64,000 bases of DNA, taken from positions 1-64,000 of the forward strand of contig NZ_VWWJ01000029.1 of the NCBI RefSeq assembly GCF_011753055.1. Direction: 5' to 3'. The DNA is from Burkholderia sp. Ax-1719 (GTDB taxonomy: Bacteria; Pseudomonadota; Gammaproteobacteria; Burkholderiales; Burkholderiaceae). Each line of letters starts with the position of its first letter. Position 1 is the first letter of the stretch. Positions 59,629-64,000 of this stretch are shown here, piece after piece. A program made the translations under genes and the position numbers. The notes beneath the pieces are model-generated. The model was not told the DNA's origin, did no database searches, and saw nothing but the letters and a program-made list of their open reading frames with translations.

Positions 59629-60378
59629 TCAATCGCCTTCCGTCGATACACCCGGCTTGCGCGGCACACGCTCGCGCGCGAGGCGCTGCATCGCCTCACC
59701 CACGTCCTGGCTGAACTGCGCCAGCGCCGCCAGTTCGAGATTGGGCGGTTGCAGTGCGCTCCAGAGCACATCGGCTAGCTGCTCTGCTGTAGCGTCGATA
59801 TCCGTGCGGCGGTTGGCAAGCGTCGCGTCCCACAGCACATGTTCCATCGGCCCGAACACGAGCGAGCGCAGCAGGCGCAGCGGCATGTCGTTGCGGATCT
59901 GCCCGCATTCCTGGCCGCGCGCGAGTACGCGCATGAGCGGCGCGGTATAGCGCCGCTGCATTTCCATGAGCGCCTCGCTCAGATCGTGGTGGCGCGTGCG
60001 CCCTTCGGACAGCACCAGTTCGCAGATGCCCGTGCCGCTTTCCAGCATCAATAGCAGATGCATGCGCACGATAAAGCCGAATTGCTGGCGCACCGTACCG
60101 TCGCGCGGCAAACCGGACTCGATCGCCTCGATCGATTCGTCATACCAGTCGCCGATCACCCGCGCACATAGTTCGCGCTTGCCGCGGAAATAGCTGAACA
60201 CCGTGGCTTCCGAAATACCCAGCCGTTGCGCAATCTCGGCCGTCGTGGCGCGCGTGTAGCCCTTTTCCGAGAACACCGCGCGGCCCGCTTCGAGAATTTC
60301 CTTCACGCGCTGCTGGGACTTGCGCCCGGCGGGTTCGCGGCGCGAGGCGGGCAGAAGGGTAGGAGGGGCGGCTGACAT
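59629..60378 (-). CDS. TetR-family regulator of the divergent liu operon
   Basis: A 249-residue TetR protein. HTH at about 22-70 (EILEAGRAVFSEKGYTRATT then AEIAQRLGISEATVFSYFRG); the C-terminal ligand domain is all-helical (GFIVRMHLLLMLESGTGICE). It diverges from isovaleryl-CoA dehydrogenase, the position occupied in beta-proteobacteria by TetR-type leucine-catabolism regulators (the LiuQ group). Likely a repressor responding to an acyl-CoA of the pathway. That assignment is from context. Confidence 0.85.
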   Translation of the reverse strand: MSAAPPTLLPASRREPAGRKSQQRVKEILEAGRAVFSEKGYTRATTAEIAQRLGISEATVFSYFRGKRELCARVIGDWYDESIEAIESGLPRDGTVRQQFGFIVRMHLLLMLESGTGICELVLSEGRTRHHDLSEALMEMQRRYTAPLMRVLARGQECGQIRNDMPLRLLRSLVFGPMEHVLWDATLANRRTDIDATAEQLADVLWSALQPPNLELAALAQFSQDVGEAMQRLARERVPRKPGVSTEGD

Positions 60379-60435
60379 TCTGAGTGAGGTTCAGTTAAAG
60401 ACGAGATTCGTGCCGATTATGCACCATGCGACTGG

Positions 60436-60456
60436 CTTTGCAAGGCATTTGCAAAG
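60436..60456. promoter_or_regulatory. Inverted repeat in the TetR-liu divergent region
   Basis: CTTTGCAA (60436-60443) and TTGCAAAG (60449-60456) are perfect arms around GGCAT, 58 bp upstream of the TetR ATG. A probable TetR operator. Confidence 0.6.
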
Positions 60457-60505
60457 GCTTTCGGTGTGCGAGCGCAGAAATCTGAGTATCACTCAAAAAT
60501 ACCTA

Positions 60506-60534
60506 TTGACGTTAACGTAAATGTGGCGTGAAAT
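60506..60534 (+). promoter_or_regulatory. Promoter of the liu operon with palindrome over the -35
   Basis: TTGACG (60506-60511), 17-bp spacer, TGAAAT (60529-60534). The perfect palindrome ACGTTAACGT (60509-60518) overlaps the -35. Sites of this ACGTTAACGT type are found in Liu regulons of proteobacteria as I recall. Confidence 0.6.
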
Positions 60535-60607
60535 GTGTCCCCGAGGGGCAGCCACGAGCAGCCACAGCCTGCGCGTTCAACGCCCGAGCCGACTAAGGAG
60601 ACATCAG

Positions 60608-61789
60608 ATGAGCAACGTACCCGGTTTGCAGTTCCCGCTTGGCGAAGAAATCGAAATGCTGCGTGACAGCATCGCCAATTTCGCGGCGAAGGAAATCGCG
60701 CCGCGCGCCGGCGAGATCGACCGCACCGATCAGTTCCCCATGGATCTGTGGCGCAAATTCGGCGATCTGGGTGTGCTCGGCATGACGGTGTCGGAGGAAT
60801 ACGGCGGCGCGGCCATGGGTTACACCGCGCATATGGTGGCGATGGAGGAAATCTCGCGCGCCTCGGCATCGGTGGGGCTCTCGTACGGCGCGCATTCGAA
60901 CCTCTGCGTGAACCAGATCCATCGCAACGGCACCGAATCGCAAAAGCGCAAATATCTGCCGAAGCTGGTCTCCGGCGAGCACGTGGGCGCGCTCGCGATG
61001 AGCGAGCCGAACGCGGGTTCGGACGTCGTCAGCATGAAACTGCGCGCCGATAAAAAGGGCGATAAATACGTGCTCAACGGCACGAAAATGTGGATCACCA
61101 ATGGCCCGGATTGCGACACGCTCGTGGTCTACGCCAAGACCGACCTCGAAGCGGGCGCGAAGGGCATCACGGCCTTTATCGTCGAAAAGGGCATGAAAGG
61201 CTTTTCCGTCGCGCAGAAGCTCGACAAGCTCGGCATGCGTGGCTCGCATACGGGCGAGCTTGTGTTTCAGGACGTGGAAGTGCCGGAGGAAAACATCCTC
61301 GGCCAGCTCAATGGCGGCGTGAAGGTGCTGATGAGCGGTCTGGACTACGAGCGCGCCGTGCTCGCGGGCGGCCCCACGGGCATCATGGCTGCGGTGATGG
61401 ACGCGGTCGTGCCGTATATCCATGAGCGCAAGCAGTTTGGCCAGGCCATCGGCGAATTCCAGCTCATTCAGGGCAAGGTCGCCGATCTCTACACCACCTA
61501 CCAGGCGTGCCGCGCGTATCTCTACGCGGTGGGCCGCCAACTGGATACGCTCGGCAAGGACCACGTGCGCCAGGTGCGCAAGGATTGCGCCGGCGTGATT
61601 CTCTATACCGCCGAAAAGGCCACGTGGATGGCGGGTGAAGCAATCCAGATCCTGGGCGGCAACGGTTATATCAACGAGTATCCCGTGGGACGTCTCTGGC
61701 GCGACGCGAAGCTCTACGAAATCGGCGCGGGCACGAGCGAGATTCGCCGCATGTTGATCGGCCGCGAACTGTTCGCGGAAACCGCCTAA
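60608..61789 (+). CDS. liuA: Isovaleryl-CoA dehydrogenase
   Basis: A 393-residue FAD enzyme oxidising isovaleryl-CoA to 3-methylcrotonyl-CoA in leucine degradation. FAD/substrate segments: LAMSEPNAGSDVVSMKLRA and MWITNGPDCDTLVVYAKT. The catalytic Glu is at the isovaleryl-specific position in GLDYERAVLAGGP, and the C-terminal QILGGNGYINEYPVGRLWRD is typical. ATG at 60608 follows AAGGAG. First gene of the liu operon. Confidence 0.95.
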   Translation: MSNVPGLQFPLGEEIEMLRDSIANFAAKEIAPRAGEIDRTDQFPMDLWRKFGDLGVLGMTVSEEYGGAAMGYTAHMVAMEEISRASASVGLSYGAHSNLCVNQIHRNGTESQKRKYLPKLVSGEHVGALAMSEPNAGSDVVSMKLRADKKGDKYVLNGTKMWITNGPDCDTLVVYAKTDLEAGAKGITAFIVEKGMKGFSVAQKLDKLGMRGSHTGELVFQDVEVPEENILGQLNGGVKVLMSGLDYERAVLAGGPTGIMAAVMDAVVPYIHERKQFGQAIGEFQLIQGKVADLYTTYQACRAYLYAVGRQLDTLGKDHVRQVRKDCAGVILYTAEKATWMAGEAIQILGGNGYINEYPVGRLWRDAKLYEIGAGTSEIRRMLIGRELFAETA

Positions 61790-61815
61790 AGCCAGAACGT
61801 TGCGAGGACAACGAG

Positions 61816-63423
61816 ATGCCGATCATCGAAACCAAACTTAACCCGCGCTCGGACGACTTCAAGACCAACGGCGCCGCGCTCGAAGCGCTGGTTGCCGACC
61901 TGCGCGAAAAAATCCAGATGCTGTCGCTGGGCGGCGGCGAAGCCGCGCGCGACAAGCACATCTCGCGCGGCAAACTGCTGCCGCGTGAGCGCATTGCGCA
62001 ATTGCTCGATCCGGGCACGCCGTTTCTGGAGCTTTCGCAACTGGCCGCCTATGGCATGTACAACGACGATGCACCGGGCGCAGGCGTCATCACGGGCATC
62101 GGGCGCATTGCGGGCCAGGAATGCGTGATCGTCTGCAACGACGCGACGGTCAAGGGCGGCACGTACTATCCCGTCACGGTCAAGAAGCACGTGCGCGCGC
62201 AGGAAATCGCGCAGGAAAATCACTTGCCTTGCGTGTATCTGGTCGATTCGGGCGGCGCGAACCTGCCGAATCAGGACGATGTCTTTCCCGACCGCGATCA
62301 CTTTGGCCGCATCTTCTACAACCAGGCCAATCTCTCCGCGCAAGGCATTCCGCAGATCGCCGTGGTGATGGGCTCGTGTACGGCGGGCGGCGCTTATGTG
62401 CCCGCAATGAGCGACGAATCGATCATCGTCAAGAATCAGGGCACGATTTTTCTGGGCGGCCCTCCGCTCGTTAAAGCAGCGACGGGCGAAGAAGTGAGCG
62501 CCGAAGACCTCGGCGGCGGCGACGTGCATACGCGTCTTTCCGGCGTGGCCGATCATCTCGCGCAGAACGACGCGCACGCACTGGGTATCGCGCGTTCCAT
62601 CGTCGGCAATCTGAATCGCACGAAGGTGCCGCCCGTGGCGCTGCGCGAACCGCTGCCGCCGCGCTACGACGCAAAGAGCCTGTATGGCGTAATTCCCGTC
62701 GATACGCGCAAGCCTTTCGATGTACGCGAAGTGATCGCGCGCATTGTCGACGATTCGGCCTTCGACGAATTCAAGGCGCGCTACGGCACCACGCTTGTGA
62801 CGGGCTTTGCGCATATCTGGGGCCATCCGGTCGGCATCGTTGCCAACAACGGCATTCTGTTTTCCGAATCGGCGCTCAAGGGCGCGCATTTCATTGAGTT
62901 GTGCGCGCAACGAAAAATCCCGCTGGTGTTCCTGCAGAACATCACGGGTTTCATGGTGGGCCGCAAATACGAAAACGAAGGCATCGCGCGCAATGGCGCG
63001 AAGATGGTGACGGCCGTGGCAACGGCGAAAGTGCCTAAATTCACGGTCATTATCGGCGGCTCGTTCGGCGCGGGTAATTACGGCATGTGCGGGCGCGCGT
63101 ATTCGCCGCGCTTCCTGTGGATGTGGCCCAACGCGCGCATTTCGGTGATGGGCGGCGAACAGGCCGCATCGGTGCTCGCCACCGTGCGCCGTGACGGCAT
63201 CGAGGCGAAGGGCGGCAGCTGGAGCGCGGACGAAGAGGAAGCGTTCAAGCAGCCGATCCGCGACCAGTACGAGCGCCAGGGCCATCCTTACTACGCGAGC
63301 GCACGCCTGTGGGACGACGGCGTGATCGATCCCGCCCAGACGCGCGATGTGCTGGGTCTGGGTTTGTCGGCGACGATGAATGCGCCGATCGAGGATACGC
63401 GCTTTGGCGTGTTCCGCATGTAA
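61816..63423 (+). CDS. liuB: Methylcrotonyl-CoA carboxylase, carboxyltransferase (beta) subunit
   Basis: A 535-residue carboxyltransferase that moves carboxyl from biotin to 3-methylcrotonyl-CoA. The N-terminal half contains GGEAARDKHISRGKLLPRER and the acyl-CoA site YLVDSGGANLPNQDDVFPDR; the C-terminal biotin-binding half contains QNITGFMVGRKYENEGIARN and GGSFGAGNYGMCGRAYSPRF. The LPNQD motif is typical of methylcrotonyl- rather than propionyl-CoA carboxylases. The alpha subunit (liuD) should lie beyond the right edge. Confidence 0.95.
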   Translation: MPIIETKLNPRSDDFKTNGAALEALVADLREKIQMLSLGGGEAARDKHISRGKLLPRERIAQLLDPGTPFLELSQLAAYGMYNDDAPGAGVITGIGRIAGQECVIVCNDATVKGGTYYPVTVKKHVRAQEIAQENHLPCVYLVDSGGANLPNQDDVFPDRDHFGRIFYNQANLSAQGIPQIAVVMGSCTAGGAYVPAMSDESIIVKNQGTIFLGGPPLVKAATGEEVSAEDLGGGDVHTRLSGVADHLAQNDAHALGIARSIVGNLNRTKVPPVALREPLPPRYDAKSLYGVIPVDTRKPFDVREVIARIVDDSAFDEFKARYGTTLVTGFAHIWGHPVGIVANNGILFSESALKGAHFIELCAQRKIPLVFLQNITGFMVGRKYENEGIARNGAKMVTAVATAKVPKFTVIIGGSFGAGNYGMCGRAYSPRFLWMWPNARISVMGGEQAASVLATVRRDGIEAKGGSWSADEEEAFKQPIRDQYERQGHPYYASARLWDDGVIDPAQTRDVLGLGLSATMNAPIEDTRFGVFRM

Positions 63424-63450
63424 GGCCGCGAGCGAGGAGGATAGATCACA

Positions 63451-64000
63451 ATGGACTACGAAACGCTCACCGTCGCCTTCGCGGGACATGTGGCCACGGT
63501 CACGCTGAATCGGCCCGACGTGCGCAACGCCTTCAACGAGACCATGATCGCCGATCTGACCGCGGCGTTTACCGCGCTCGGCGCGCGTGACGATGTGCGG
63601 GCGATCGTGCTCGCGGCAAACGGCAAGGCCTTCTGCGCCGGTGCGGATCTGAACTGGATGCGCAAGATGGCGGGCTACTCGGACGAAGAGAATCGTGCCG
63701 ACGCGCTGCGCCTCGCGCAGATGCTTTCGGCGATCTATCGCTGTCCCAAACCTGTGATTGCTCGCGTACAAGGCGATGTCTACGCGGGCGGCATGGGTTT
63801 GATCTGCGCGGCGGATATCGTCGTGGCCGCCGAGACGGCGCACTTCTGTTTGTCCGAGGCACGCCTTGGCCTGATGCCCGCCACCATTGCGCCTTATGTG
63901 ATTCGCGCGCTGGGCGAACAGGCGTCGCGGCGCTATTTCGTCACGGCGGAAGCCTTCGATTGCGCGACGGCGCTGCGTCTGGGCCTGGTGAGCGAAGCCG
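63451..64000 (+). CDS. liuC: Methylglutaconyl-CoA hydratase (cut by the right edge)
   Basis: The first 183 residues of an enoyl-CoA hydratase/isomerase-family protein. Oxyanion-hole motifs NGKAFCAGADLNWM and GDVYAGGMGLICAADIVVAA are present, as is FCLSEARLGLMPATIAPYVI, with the Glu of the first catalytic position. Adding water to 3-methylglutaconyl-CoA is inferred from its place after liuA and liuB. AGGAGG ribosome site 11 nt before the ATG. The 3' end is outside the window. Confidence 0.92.
   Translation, partial: MDYETLTVAFAGHVATVTLNRPDVRNAFNETMIADLTAAFTALGARDDVRAIVLAANGKAFCAGADLNWMRKMAGYSDEENRADALRLAQMLSAIYRCPKPVIARVQGDVYAGGMGLICAADIVVAAETAHFCLSEARLGLMPATIAPYVIRALGEQASRRYFVTAEAFDCATALRLGLVSEA

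Noticed and set aside
61786..63843. 685-codon frame antisense to liuB and liuC
   Set aside because: Crosses two genes whose sense products carry complete family motifs.
1..64000. CRISPR arrays, tRNA or rRNA genes, prophage or integrase genes
   Set aside because: None was recognised. The only repeats are the inverted-repeat element and short local repeats.

Overview
The window is high-GC DNA from a Burkholderiaceae member, most likely Paraburkholderia, Caballeronia or Burkholderia. The evidence is the gene content: a DUF4148 protein, a ceoR-llpE-ceoA-ceoB-opcM type efflux locus, a phosphonate regulator followed by a DUF1045 gene and phnN, MocR-type control of gabT/gabD, and a TetR-controlled isovaleryl-CoA (liu) operon. 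No rRNA, tRNA, CRISPR array, transposase or phage gene was seen. It reads as ordinary chromosome with a few accessory patches.

Layout, 1-22 kb: the start of phnG (leaving the left edge) diverges from phnF, a 2H-phosphoesterase-like DUF1045 gene and phnN. Next come a LysR gene, an AraC/VOC pair, a MerR/carboxymuconolactone-decarboxylase pair and an IclR gene. The cyoABCD quinol oxidase operon follows, then a multi-hairpin intergenic region, a foreign-looking DUF3800 gene and pcaF. A secreted protein with an internal duplication precedes gabD-gabT, which diverge from a GabR-like regulator. A 452-bp non-coding element with 84-bp inverted termini separates this from phnE-phnD-phnC. A perfect palindrome core (CGTCTAGACG) occurs upstream of both phnF/phnG and phnC, which ties the split phosphonate genes together.

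22-38 kb: an operon of M14 peptidase, alpha/beta hydrolase, selD and a CDF transporter; a DUF4148 gene with a possible 23-residue small protein; the LysR-llpE-RND efflux locus, in which LlpE has Asp where the catalytic Ser should be; a DszC/SfnB-type flavoprotein; and an Nramp transporter.

38-48 kb: a solitary flhDC pair with an 815-bp upstream region rich in GTAAC/GTTAC words, an XRE regulator, a DoxX protein, two MFS transporters, an orphan OmpR-type regulator with a degenerate receiver, and hicAB.

48-64 kb: a large bifunctional PBP-like protein, two small envelope proteins, and a mini chemosensory operon (soluble double-PAS MCP, CheR, CheD, triple-CheW protein) with no CheA, CheB or CheY. 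Then come DUF2891, a TetR regulator and the leucine-degradation operon (isovaleryl-CoA dehydrogenase, methylcrotonyl-CoA carboxylase beta subunit, methylglutaconyl-CoA hydratase), which runs off the right edge.

All functional calls come from reading motifs and recalling families. No database search was run.
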